Positions 11,560 through 21,210 of a DNA stretch of 64,000 bases are shown here, one piece after another. The stretch is taken from contig CM062379.1 of the NCBI GenBank assembly GCA_031310005.1, forward strand, positions 2,046,001 to 2,110,000, given 5' to 3'. The stretch comes from Dactylellina haptotyla (lineage: Eukaryota > Ascomycota > Orbiliomycetes > Orbiliales > Orbiliaceae). The translations under genes and the position numbers were made by a program. The notes beneath the pieces were generated by a model that had not been told where the DNA came from, did not search any database, and was given only the letters and a program-made list of their open reading frames with translations. Every line of letters begins with the position of its first letter. Position 1 is the stretch's first letter.

Positions 11560-12881
11560 ATGGCGGACATCGACCCCTCGTCAACCACCTTAACCTCAAG
11601 CGAACCCCCTCCTCCCAAACCGCGCGCCACCTTCGAGAAACAGCGCAATATAAAATACTGGCTCCGGTGCCTCCGCACCCTCTTACCCACCGAGTACACC
11701 TCCAATGACCTAAACCGCACCTCCCTCGCCTTCTTCTGCGTCAACGGTCTCCACGTTATCGGCGAGCTAGGCAACCTGACCAAACCCGAAGAGCGAGAAG
11801 AATGGATCTCATGGCTCTACTCGTGTCAAATCCCCTCCGGTGCCGGTTTCCGCGGTGGGCCCGCCACAGATCTCTCCGATAAACGGTCTCCCGATAACAA
11901 GATGTGGGATCCGCCAACGCTACCTGGGACCTTCTTCTGTATCATCACCCTCTTGTCCCTCGGAGACGACCTGGCTCGGATAAACCGCGAGGCGACGCTG
12001 GAATGGGTAGCATCGCTTCAACGCCCGGATGGCAGCTTTGCGGAAATGCGCACGGGGGCAGAGGAGCTGGAGAAAGACCATACTTTAACTCGAGATCCGC
12101 GGTTCATATACCTTGCTGCGGCGATACGCTGGATCCTTCGCGGTGAGGAGGGTAGTTTATCTCGGGAAACCAAGGACATAGACGTGGACCAGGCGGTGCG
12201 GTATCTGCAATCTTGCGAGGCACATGATTACGGGTTCGGCAGCCGTCCTGGCGCAGAGTCGCACGGTAGGTTCTTACATTCTCTTCACGCGTTAACAAAC
12301 AACTGCTTATCGTCAACCTTCGTCGTATAGCTGGCCATGTATTCTGTGTAATAGCAGCACTCTCTCTTCTCGACCGGTTACATCCACCCAAGACACCCGT
12401 ATCATATCCGATTGGCCTACCTCACCCTGAAAAGACAATTCACTGGCTAGTATCCAGACAGCAAGCTCCTGTAGACATTGAACACGAGGACTTCAAAATC
12501 GATAGTCATATATCTCCGCCCCCGCCTTCATTTCCTGCTCAAACATCGAACAATGGTTTCAACGGTCGCGACAATAAGCGTCCAGATACGTGTTACAGCT
12601 TCTGGGTAGTCGGATGCTTAGATTTATTGAAAAAGTCACATCTGGTAGATGCAGAGAGCAATCGAGAGTATTTGCTAGAAAACACGGCGCATATAATTGG
12701 CGGGTTTGGGAAGGTTCCTAAAGCACCACCAGATGTGCTACATAGCTGCTTAGGTGCAGTGAGTTTGGGAATTTTCAGAGAGGAAGGGATAAACAGGGTT
12801 GATAGCGCGTTATGCACATCGTTACAGACTAGAGAACGAGTGGAAGGGTTTGAGTGGCGGAAGAAGAAGGCGGCAGCGTAG
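11560..12881 (+). CDS. CDC43: Geranylgeranyltransferase type I beta subunit
   Basis: Exons 11560-12265 and 12331-12881 encode 418 aa. This is the catalytic beta subunit that, with the RAM2-type alpha subunit, attaches geranylgeranyl to the CaaX cysteine of Rho1, Cdc42 and similar GTPases in the cytosol. The prenyltransferase alpha-alpha barrel repeats are visible: SLAFFCVNGLHVIGEL, GFRGGPATD, RPDGSFAEM, DYGFGSRPGAESHAGHVFC and IGGFGKVPKAPPDVLH. The three zinc ligands are present as Asp321 and Cys323 in RPDTCYSFW and His373 in DVLHSCLGA. The 65-base intron splits the Ala codon of SHAGH, and only this splice restores the conserved motif. The ATG at 11560 is the first in frame. The linker around residues 275-315 (proline-rich) is longer than in yeast, as usual in moulds. 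Confidence 0.95.
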
Positions 12882-13251
12882 TGAATTCCGCTACGTTAAC
12901 CCGGAATATTGAGGTAGAGTGTACAAATAATACATGTATGACAGATATCACAAATCGAGGATCAATTGAATTTCTATAATTGACTGTTTCTATTTCTCGA
13001 TGCAATTCAATTAAACCTTCAAATGCCTAGCTTTTTAGCTACCTACTGGCCGCTAATTCTTTACATCTTCTCCTCATGAATACACCCAGCTCCTCTACTA
13101 CTTTGTCACGAACCTCTCACGATCATTGAAATCTATATCTGTTCCTCCTTTGATAACACCGTCCTATCCAACCCTCTCCCTACATTAACCTTCGAGACTT
13201 CATCCAATAGATCCATTGCCAGAATTATTGGGGAAATTCGTGGTTAGCATT
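12882..13251. other. intergenic
   Basis: Holds the 3' flank of CDC43 and the area beyond the end of the hydrolase relic. Nothing else is seen. Confidence 0.4.
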
Positions 13252-13556
13252 TTATTTTGCGAGTTCGGGTGCTGCGCCCATGGTCTTAACTGGTGTCCTG
13301 CCTGAAGGATCTTCTTGGAAGCGGGTTGACCGTCCAAGACACCTTGGTAAGATGGATCAAAGCAGATCGTGATGTAGTTGTAAGCTTGTTCTGAGAGTGC
13401 TTTAGCGTAGACTGTGGCAGTTTATTCTGACTCCACCTTCTGGATATCCGGATGGACGATTATTCGGCTGATGTTTGCAGTTGGAAGTTGGGAAAACGGT
13501 ACGAAGAGGATATCAGCTAGCGTGATCGAGCGTTTAGCGATGAAAATTGAAGTCAT
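13252..13556 (-). pseudogene. truncated alpha/beta hydrolase relic (YcjY / DLH-like)
   Basis: Reading the minus strand from an ATG at 13556 gives MTSIFIAKRSITLADILFVP and then IIVHPDIQKVESE, a stop codon, and TATVYAKALSEQAYNYITI followed by CFDPSYQGVLDGQPAS. This order (ITLAGxLxVP, then VxHPGGGVKEQTA, then YAKxLSEQGFITIxFDASYQGESGGEP) is the N-terminal quarter of the bacterial and fungal YcjY-like alpha/beta hydrolases. There is one in-frame stop between the HPG-like motif and the next strand, and a likely one-base shift after QPAS, where the EDP that normally follows appears in another frame. The nucleophile-elbow half of the enzyme is absent. It is a host-type metabolic gene that has been cut short and is decaying, not an active gene. 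Such genes are often acquired or lost in fungi. Confidence 0.7.
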
Positions 13557-14222
13557 ATTTTATATCTCATAATGTCAAACTTAAATATCAGAATTGGTAT
13601 TCAATCGTTGAATCTGAAATTAACAATAAGATATTCTAAGCTCTACGGTACTAACTAGAATTATTTCTAGAATTCTCCGAATTATGTTGACGATTGATAG
13701 CGATTAAACAAGTGGATCTATTGAAAACATCCACACTTGAACCAAACTTCATGAAGAATGCAGTTAGACCTCCCGCCAGATCTAGATCACCCGATATCGA
13801 TCGAAGTGACTTATTCCGGCTTTAGAATTATATTAGCCAAGCCCGGCATTCAGCCCTAAGAAATAGAGTTCGCGGTTGAATCCGTATGACGTAAGAAAAC
13901 ATGCAGCCGGCGAACGATCTGAAAAGGGTGCCCGTTTGTGTTGGGCTGAGAGCAAAACACAACAACAGGGCTGTAATATTATCCGTGATATAATTACTCA
14001 TGTGTTATTGCAGATACGGTGCGGCTGCGAGACCATATATATGGATGTAAGGCAATTTAGAGGCAAAATGTTACTCCGGCCAGCTGATCTAAGCAAGCCG
14101 ATAAGAGGGAGGAGGGGACAAATTTCCTTTCCCAACTCCAAAACATACCTAGGAGTGTTAATTAAAACTATGGTGTCTACCATCCTCTCGATTCGAGGAC
14201 CGCTTCGCACCAAAAAATCGCC
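13557..14222. other. intergenic, AT-rich
   Basis: Lies between the hydrolase relic and the first small membrane-protein gene. A 116-codon plus frame (13876-14226) lacks an ATG and overlaps the next start, so I call nothing. Confidence 0.4.
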
Positions 14223-14869
14223 ATGAAGGGTCTTATTCTACAGTATCTACGTCGACAGTTCACAACTTGGCCTACACCCCGCGAATTACTTCTTAGCTTC
14301 TTATTCGGCGTCAGTTTGAGCTGGCTTGTGATATATGTGGATACGCTTAGGTGGGTTAATTCCTGAACTCTATTTCAACTGATTGAACTTTAAAGCCTCG
14401 TCCGAACCTTCATGAAACTTTGGTATCTATTCGGACATTTTTACTTTTGAAAGATCTCGCTATCAAATTCAATAATTTCTTCAATTTTTGTTTCTTTTCC
14501 CTTCTCTGTAACGATCGCATACAGTTTCTAGTCTACACTTCCATCTAGCTGTCTTTTGATAAGGACAAAAAGAGGGGTATTCGACGTCCCCGTCGGAACA
14601 ACTAACTAATTTGCTTTCTACACATTTTCAGATCTTCTCGAGAGCGCCAGCGCCATATTCGATACCAAACATACCAACCCGGATCATTCATCCAAGTCCA
14701 TCCTCTGGTAGACGCCATCTTCCAGCCCGGGGTAACCAAAGTACCCATCTGGGAGACCGCATTCGCAGACACCCTACTCCTACTCGAAGATGGTGATAAA
14801 GTGCCTCTAAAAGGCCGTCTAGAAATATGGGCGGATGCGGACGATGGTGGTGGGTTAGTTAGGTTATAG
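14223..14869 (+). CDS. small single-pass membrane protein, tandem copy 1
   Basis: Exons 14223-14350 and 14632-14869 encode 121 aa. I do not recognise the family. Residues 1-22 are basic (LRRQFTTWPTPRE), residues 23-38 are hydrophobic (LLLSFLFGVSLSWLVI) and should span or anchor in a membrane, and the rest is a soluble domain that ends in GRLEIWADADDGGGLVRL. The 281-base intron is longer than its neighbours' introns, begins GTGGGT, ends TTTTCAG, has ACTAACTAAT 30 bases before the acceptor, and interrupts the codon in phase 2. The gene is easily missed because neither exon alone is long. The next gene has the same architecture, intron phase and C-terminal motif, which is the best evidence that both are real. 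Location could be mitochondrial or endomembrane; this is undecided. Confidence 0.72.
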
Positions 14870-15552
14870 AAGACACTAAAAAAAGCCGAGAAGGCAAAGA
14901 TCATGCGATATTTCTAAAAACGGGCGGCCGCATAGCCTCTTTCTTTAATTTATTGAACGGATTCGGGCATTGCGGAAGGGAAATGGGGGGCCGGGGTAAA
15001 GTTATATTATAGACGGTCGGGTTATATATATCTGGTTATATAGATAGAGGAGCTCAATGGAGGATATCGATGGTTAGGCAAATTAGTTAGAGCGAACTTG
15101 CATTTTAATTGGCGCAGAGGTTAGTCGTTAGCGTATACAATGGGAATTATTATTATTTTTTAGGGGTATTCGCGGGAAAGTGAAATGTCGTAAACGTAGA
15201 GATAACGAAATTTCGTTCCGATGGAGAGATGTTCTAAAAAGAGGGTAGCGGTGGCCCAATGTGGTAACACGGTAGGGTTGTCTTCCGTTATTTCATGCAT
15301 GTCATGATCCAGTACGGCAGTTTCGGGAACGTGGGACATCCCTGGATTGGGTCAGTGTTGCACTATCGGACGGTTCAAAATCCAACAAACGCTAAAAACC
15401 ATCACGGTCACACGTTTACACTGCGTGAAGACGTTCTCGAAAGATAACCAGCTGTTCGGATTCTTCTACTTTGATCTAGCGGGTTGAGGTTGGATAGTAC
15501 TCTCGTGATGTCTCGGGATCTCTAAACCACCAACGTTGCAACCACGCACCAA
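14870..15552. other. spacer between the tandem copies
   Basis: These 683 bases hold the 3' end of copy 1 and the promoter of copy 2. There is a TA-rich stretch at 15000-15050 (TTATATATATCTGG). I see no gene. Confidence 0.4.
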
Positions 15553-16210
15553 ATGATTGGTTTTCAGAATGTTGCTTTCCTCCTCCCTTCGCCAGGAGCC
15601 CAAAAGCGACTTTTATTTCTCGGGACAGGTTTCGTTACCCTTGGAGTTGTCGTGTTATGCGCACTTAGAGCTACGGAGTTCATGTTAGTATTCTACTACT
15701 CCCTTTAGAGTAATTTGGTATATATGCATATACGAAAGAACGTCAGTTTATGATCTACTGCTAGCATGGCTTGGCTGTAGTCTCGAAGCAACTGCCCGTC
15801 TGACAACGAGACTAGCTTGGCTGATGCAAGACAAATTCAAACCTGGTAAATATATTCTTCAAGGAATCTAATGGGCGATTTTTAGAACGGGCGAGCCGCC
15901 ACCGCCGCTCCCCTTCGGAATCAATATCCCTGGCTTCCGTCGCTCCCCACCGCTCTCCCAACGCCGACCGGTTCGACAAATCCCACCCCAAAGATACTCG
16001 AATCTCGGTCCACATTATGTCCGATTTGCCAGCGTTGCTTCATTACTCCCATACCTTCGACACATCGACATCACAAGATCAATTGGCTTCAACAGGCACG
16101 CAGACATGGTACTGCGCCTAAACTTGGAAAGGAACCACATGAACCCCGGAACAGGTAGGGCGGAAGTATGGTGGGACGGAAGGGACGGAGTCGGGTTGGT
16201 AAGGCTGTGA
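15553..16210 (+). CDS. small single-pass membrane protein, tandem copy 2
   Basis: Exons 15553-15683 and 15886-16210 encode 151 aa. The start reads MIGFQNVAFLLPSPGAQKR, a hydrophobic segment follows at about residues 20-38 (LLFLGTGFVTLGVVVLCAL), then a proline- and arginine-rich stretch (TGEPPPPLPFGINIPGF), and the protein ends RAEVWWDGRDGVGLVRL. The last 35 residues match those of copy 1 at about 16 positions, including the terminal GLVRL. The first exon is 131 bases against 128 in copy 1, and both introns are phase 2. The 202-base intron (GTTAGT to TTTTTAG) holds an inner open stretch at 15747-15845, but including it brings an early stop, so I leave it out. Function unknown; faster divergence than copy 1 cannot be judged here. 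Confidence 0.62.
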
Positions 16211-16442
16211 ACTGTGTACTGTATTTGAATAGCACCGACAACAATAGAAGGCATGATGACAAAACGTAAGGATATAATAAACATTTGGTATTGTTCGTAT
16301 CATTATGCATTACAAAGACCCGGTTTCCCTTTTTAAATACAAAACCATAAAATATAACCTTTTCTATTATCTCACCCATATTAAAGAGAACTCGTAATCT
16401 CATACCCTCTTTTTCTTCATCCTCCGTTATCGTATAGGTAAA

Positions 16443-18309
16443 TCACATTCCGTTCTTGATTCTGTCATTTGTAACGATGTCTTCGACCCACCTTGCGGTC
16501 TTTGCCGCCATGGTCTCAGAGAGTTGCGTAGCTGTAACTTGGCGTTAGCACGGACGATATACCAACAATGCATTTGTATAGAAAGCAAGGAAAGGGACTT
16601 TGAATACTCACAAACGCAAAAGCTATGTCTTATTCCTTCCCCGCAGACTAACATTCGGGGTTTCCATCCGTCTTTCTCATTGACTAACACTGTATCATCA
16701 TCCTCCATCCACTGTGTACCGCCTCTGCCCCGCGCAGCGATCAGCTTCTCCCTCTCCTCATTGAAAACCCAATGATCCTTCTCCCCGAAATAGAACACCA
16801 GCTCAGTGGCATCTGCGACGCCTTCACCGCCCCAGACACCCTCATCCCACACATCTTCTTTGATTCCCAACAGCTCGTCCCGTCCCAAGCACAGCCCCTG
16901 CCTGACACCCTTTGGACTCTTCAAGAAACTGACAGTAGCCGCTCTAGCGTGACTTTCAAAGGCAGGCATAAAGATCCTAACCAACCAGCCCCACACGACG
17001 GCAGGTATTATCGCCACAATGATATTCGCTAGCCCGACAATAAACGGGATTAACCCGGCGAGGTTGAGGAATGGGGATAGCCTTCTCCCTGATGGGCTCT
17101 TTGCGATGTGGGTGACCGCGGGGAACAGTCCGATCCCGCCGATGATCTGCTTCTTCAGGGTGGGGTTGGACAGGGAGATGTGGTGGATGGCGGAGAGGAG
17201 AAGGTAGGCGCCGAGGCTGTGGCCTGTCAGGATAATTTTGAGAGATGGGTTGGAGGTTAGTAGGTGAGTGATCGTGTCGATCTGGCGGGAGATCTGGTTC
17301 TGGAGGGAGACGTAGCCATCTGGGCCGAGGAGGGCCATGTCAGAAGGGCTGGGTGCGACATTGAAGCCACCGAGGGAGGCGCCGAAGATGGTAAATTGGG
17401 TATTAGGGATGGAGGCGTTGGAGAGATTGTGGGAGAGGGAGGTTAGGAAGTGGGTATAGTATGAGACCAAGCCCGGGTTTCCGGGGATGTGGACGATGGC
17501 GTAGGACTGGACGGGAGCGGAAGGGGCGAGGAAGGAGTTGAGTTGGGAGGTGGGGGAGGGTTGAGGTGGGATGAGGAGGTGGTCGGTGGAGTTGAAGGGT
17601 GGCGGGAGGAAGTTGCCCGCACTCTATAAATACAATATATCCAGCCAATGTTAGAAGCACAGACCTTTCGGGAAGCTTTAAGTATATTCTTTGTCATCAC
17701 AGCCAATCAACCGAGTGAGAGGGGACGAGACGATAGTAGCAATATAAAAAGGAAGTAGGGACGCACCAATCCATCGGAGAAGGAGAGCGAGGGGGACGGG
17801 GGGCTGGTGAGGTCGTCGTCGAGGGTGGTCTCGATCTCGGTCTTGGAGAAGGAGTCCTCGAAGCGGGTGCCGAAGGTGGTGGTGTCGTCGTAGAATGTGT
17901 TGTCGCCGTTGACCACGACGAGCGTGCTATCGTCGTGGTCAGCTTTCTTTCGCGGCGCAGCTTTTCGCGGCGAGCTACTCGCTGCTGCTGCGGCGGCGGC
18001 GGCGGTAGCGACGGCGCTCGAATTGGAGGCCCGTGGCGCCTGTTCGGCAGCCGTCGCCTTCTTCGGCCCCCGCTTGGCCTTGGTAGGGCTTGGAGTCAGC
18101 GGCTGCTGTTGTTCCTCGACGTCGCCGACGTCTACGCTGCGATTCTCGGAGTCGACGGTGGCCGTCGTGCTCAGGCTTTCAGCGCGCAGCTTCGCCTCCT
18201 TCGCCTCGGCGCGCTTTCGAGCAGCGTAGAGACGCTGGCGCTCGCGGGCGGCGGCCTTGCGCTCCTCGTCGTTGGCGTACTTGGAACGTTTTGACGGGGT
18301 GGAGCTCAT
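16443..18309 (-). CDS. lipid-droplet-associated serine hydrolase with basic N-terminal extension
   Basis: Minus-strand exons are 18309-17767, 17623-16612 and 16531-16443 (547 aa). Residues about 210-540 are an LDAH-like (UPF0554) alpha/beta hydrolase: VHIPGNPGLVSYYTHFL oxyanion-region motif, nucleophile Ser317 in LTGHSLGAYLLL, a hydrophobic lid with FIVGLANIIVAIIPAVVWGW that fits lipid-droplet binding, and GEKDHW near the C-terminal acid. The last exon supplies the HSFCVSTQLSE end with the catalytic-type His. The hydrolase exon has an in-frame stop directly before its AG and no ATG before the catalytic core, so an upstream exon is required. The one that fits in phase 0 encodes MSSTPSKRSKYANDEERKAA, a basic helix rich in Arg and Lys, then an alanine run and an acidic stretch. 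A short alternative first exon (ATG near 17697) has a poor donor and too little room for a branch point. The two parts could still be two genes. Confidence 0.68.
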
Positions 18310-18470
18310 TGTTGGCTGGCGTTGGATTCAATGGGCCTCGTGATGGGAGTGAAATTGGAAGCGGAGATATTCTTGCCAGCAATTGGCGTGAGGTTGGGGG
18401 GTCACGACACGGACAAGGCTCCTCTGCATCGCCAGCCAGCGAACAACGCATGTCCGCCCTCGCCCTCACT

Positions 18471-18512
18471 TTCACGTTCACGTTCACTTTCGCTTTCACT
18501 TTCACGTTCGCC
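18471..18512. repeat. hexanucleotide repeat, seven units
   Basis: Seven imperfect copies of TTCACG (variants TTCACT, TTCGCT, TTCGCC) stand in a row, 42 bases, upstream of the hydrolase gene. Simple repeat; no further role can be read from it. Confidence 0.85.
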
Positions 18513-18873
18513 CGCAGCACTGCATTTCCCGGGTCTCGCATCGTGTGGGCGGACGGTGTGCCAGAAACCCGGTAGCGTAGGATTGGCGGTCGAGAGTCCC
18601 GTCGCCGGCCGGCGGGTTCTCTCCAGCCTGCGCCGGCAGAATTTGAAACCCAGAAAGAAGGTTAGATATCTATCTCTCTGCGACCCGGATCGCAGCCCGT
18701 CACAGTTGTGTTGCCGCGACGTCACTCGCACCGTCGAATGCGGCCATCCAGCGGAAGGCGCGCTGAGACTTCTTGCTCCTTTCGGACGGCAAGCTGCACG
18801 GGGCATCCCAGTTTCTTCCATCTTATATTTCCGACTGTTGGATGATGTTGGCCAGTCCGACGGATTCAATCCT

Positions 18874-18921
18874 GTCCAGTCCATGTTTGTCGGTCAGGTA
18901 GGTCCAGTCCGGGTCCAGTCC
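18874..18921. repeat. GTCCAGTCC repeat cluster
   Basis: GTCCAGTCC occurs three times in 48 bases, the last two almost adjacent. It could be a local duplication or a cluster of binding sites. Confidence 0.6.
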
Positions 18922-21210
18922 GCCAGCCCAACGAACCAGGATAGCCCGCCTCGAAGAGCGGAATCGAAAGGCCACTTGCGAGGACGGAAGCAAGAGGGCT
19001 CGCCTGATTTGAGTATATAGTAACGTCGCAACACCGCAAATTGTTGGAGTGACAGGATGCGAGTAGACTAGCTTGGCGGGAATCTGGATCTAGAATCGCT
19101 TTTCGCTTTTTAAATCGTCGGGCTGGCCAGCGCCGCTGGTATGGAGGTTTGTCTTGGGTTTCAGTCAAGTGATGCGAAACGGGACGGCGAACGGCTGGTG
19201 AGTTCGAGAGTGTCTGGAAGCGATGCCGGCGCCGGGCGACGATTCGACGAGAGCCCGCGCCCTGGACGGCCAAGGACAGTACGGTCCCGCTCAGATATAG
19301 TAGGTATTAGGTATTCAAGGACTCGTATCACCAATTCGTACCACCGCTATTATTACATACAAATCCGTTACATTTGGAATCACAAAAGTGCCAGCGATAC
19401 AATAGTGCAGGCGATGCCTTGGGGCAGCCTCAACACATACACGCACGCCCTCACACACACCCATCGCTTCGTAAGTGCCCCGTAGCAATAAGATGTGAGA
19501 GAGTGGGCGGATTGTGAGTGTGACTTGTGACCCTGGGAAGCAAACCCTGGTTGCCTACTGGCTGGGCGAGAAAGCTACCCCTGACGCTGTGGCCCAATCA
19601 GGATGTCGCAGGGGCCTCCCAGCCGCCGGCCTTTTGGTGTGGTTTTCGCCCAACCTCCACATAATAAGGTGCGAAAAGAGCGTTGTGAGTGGCCAGCCCG
19701 CCAATTTATGTGATGCTTCAGCTGCGATGAGTGCACTCCTCGGACCATGGATATGGGAGATAATTTAATAGCCAATAATTAAGGCGGCGGGGTCTTCATG
19801 AGAATAAAACTGTCCTCCCCCTCGTTCTTCATTCCTGTCCTTCCCAAAACCCTTTTCCATTCTTCGATATCGCTCGTGACCCAGGATATTCCGAATTCCA
19901 ATTCCTCGCTCCGATAAAAGCTTGCACCTGGTACTTACTTTTCTTCGTACGCTCCTTCAAACCTTCTTCGTCTTGTCAGTTACCTCGGATGCAGGTGTGA
20001 TGGCAGCTTGCATACAATCACTCACCTCTGTGAACTCGGCTGCATAACTTCACCGCGCTATTGCATTTCGCTCGCACATCTCATCACATCGGCCGTATTT
20101 TCCTACTTTTTACTTCACTCGGTCGCTCCACTTTTCACAGTACCTTGCTGTACATGTCTCTGGCCCTGGTTTTTTCTGTCGACAGCTAGCAGCTAACCCT
20201 CAATCGCTTCTACTGTCCGAATCCAACCTCGCCCCAGCTGCAACCGAAAAGCCCTCACACTCCGTAGTCCCGTCAGCCAAAGCCACGCCAGAATTTTATT
20301 TCAACTGCTCGCGAGCTTCAGCAACAAAACCATCTTCTGCCCCCAATCGACGCTTCTGTTCTGTCCAGTTCTGTTCACGGTCCACCGTTTATTCAAGCTT
20401 CCGACAGACCCGACGATCGAGTGAGCCAGAACATCGCCTGCTCATCGCATCCAGACCGCGTTTGTCAGCTCGATCGACAGGGCTCTTCCTCAACGCATCG
20501 CAACGCAAAATCTTGACCTCAGCGATCCCTCACCGATACAGAGAACAAGCTTCATCTCGACCGCTGATATCTCGACCGTCTGATTATTCTCCGTAGACGG
20601 TTCTAGCTGCGACCGTTCTTGGTGTCGGGACTGTCAATCGGCTTCGATCTCTCTAAGGGGCAAAAGTATCCCAATCGGGTACAATTTGATCCACTTCTCG
20701 GATCGTCTACGCCCAGTTCATCGATATCATCCACTTTTATAGCACTACCAGAGCATTACTCGAGCGTCTTCTTCGCTCCGTTGTGTCTCACTCTATCCCG
20801 TTCGCCTAACAGTCGCCTCTCAGACTGCTCTCCTCGCGAACCTCCTCTCTGACATCAGCCTTCCCGCAAACGGAAAGCTTTGTCATTGGATTCTACGGCC
20901 GAAAACTAAAATCTAGCTAACAAAACCGGGCCTATTCCCACTCGGTTAATTGCCTTTTTCTTCGCGAGCACAACCAATATTGCAATTCTCGTGAAGGTTT
21001 CCTTTGGAGTCGCTATCCCTCACCGACGGATTAGGGATTGATTTTTCTCAATATAAACCTTATCCTGTATTTGAGCCATCATCTGTAGTACCTGTCGAGC
21101 AAGCAGTACCTTGCTAGCCAGGGCGGTTCCAACCTTATTTCCTTTCGCCAAGTAAACTCTCACCCTCCTGGTGGAAGTTTACTTCCTTTCGCAAACAGAT
21201 CCCGCCAAAA

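Larger units (their letters stand above)
18310..21210. other. long divergent intergenic region and 5' leader
   Basis: These 2.9 kb separate the hydrolase start (minus) from the coiled-coil gene start (plus). The left part is GC-rich with small repeats (listed separately). The right part, about 19.8-21.2 kb, is rich in CT and CTC tracts, typical of a long fungal 5' leader. Frames there (18402-18884, 18322-19020 and others) are mostly low-complexity Arg/Ser products of the repeats. I call no gene. Confidence 0.5.

Noticed and set aside
11277-11573. Open minus-strand frame antisense to the CDC43 leader, with text such as NIKKCVFKLRGDNPRVPKRK
   Set aside because: It reads protein-like but has no Met and no splice acceptor that would link it to an upstream exon outside CDC43; worth only a note.
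15747-15845. Possible middle exon of the second tandem gene
   Set aside because: It has splice-like ends, but including it leads to an early stop in the frame set by exon 1; skipping it recovers the C-terminal domain shared with copy 1.
17443-17706. Short alternative first exon for the hydrolase (MTKNILKASRK)
   Set aside because: Its donor GTCTGT is weak and the branch point would lie only about nine bases from the donor; the long exon from 18309 fits better.
18402-18884. 160-codon minus frame
   Set aside because: It overlaps the TTCACG hexamer repeat, which yields Glu/Ser-Arg low-complexity text, and has no motif; frames on the other strand are equally long.
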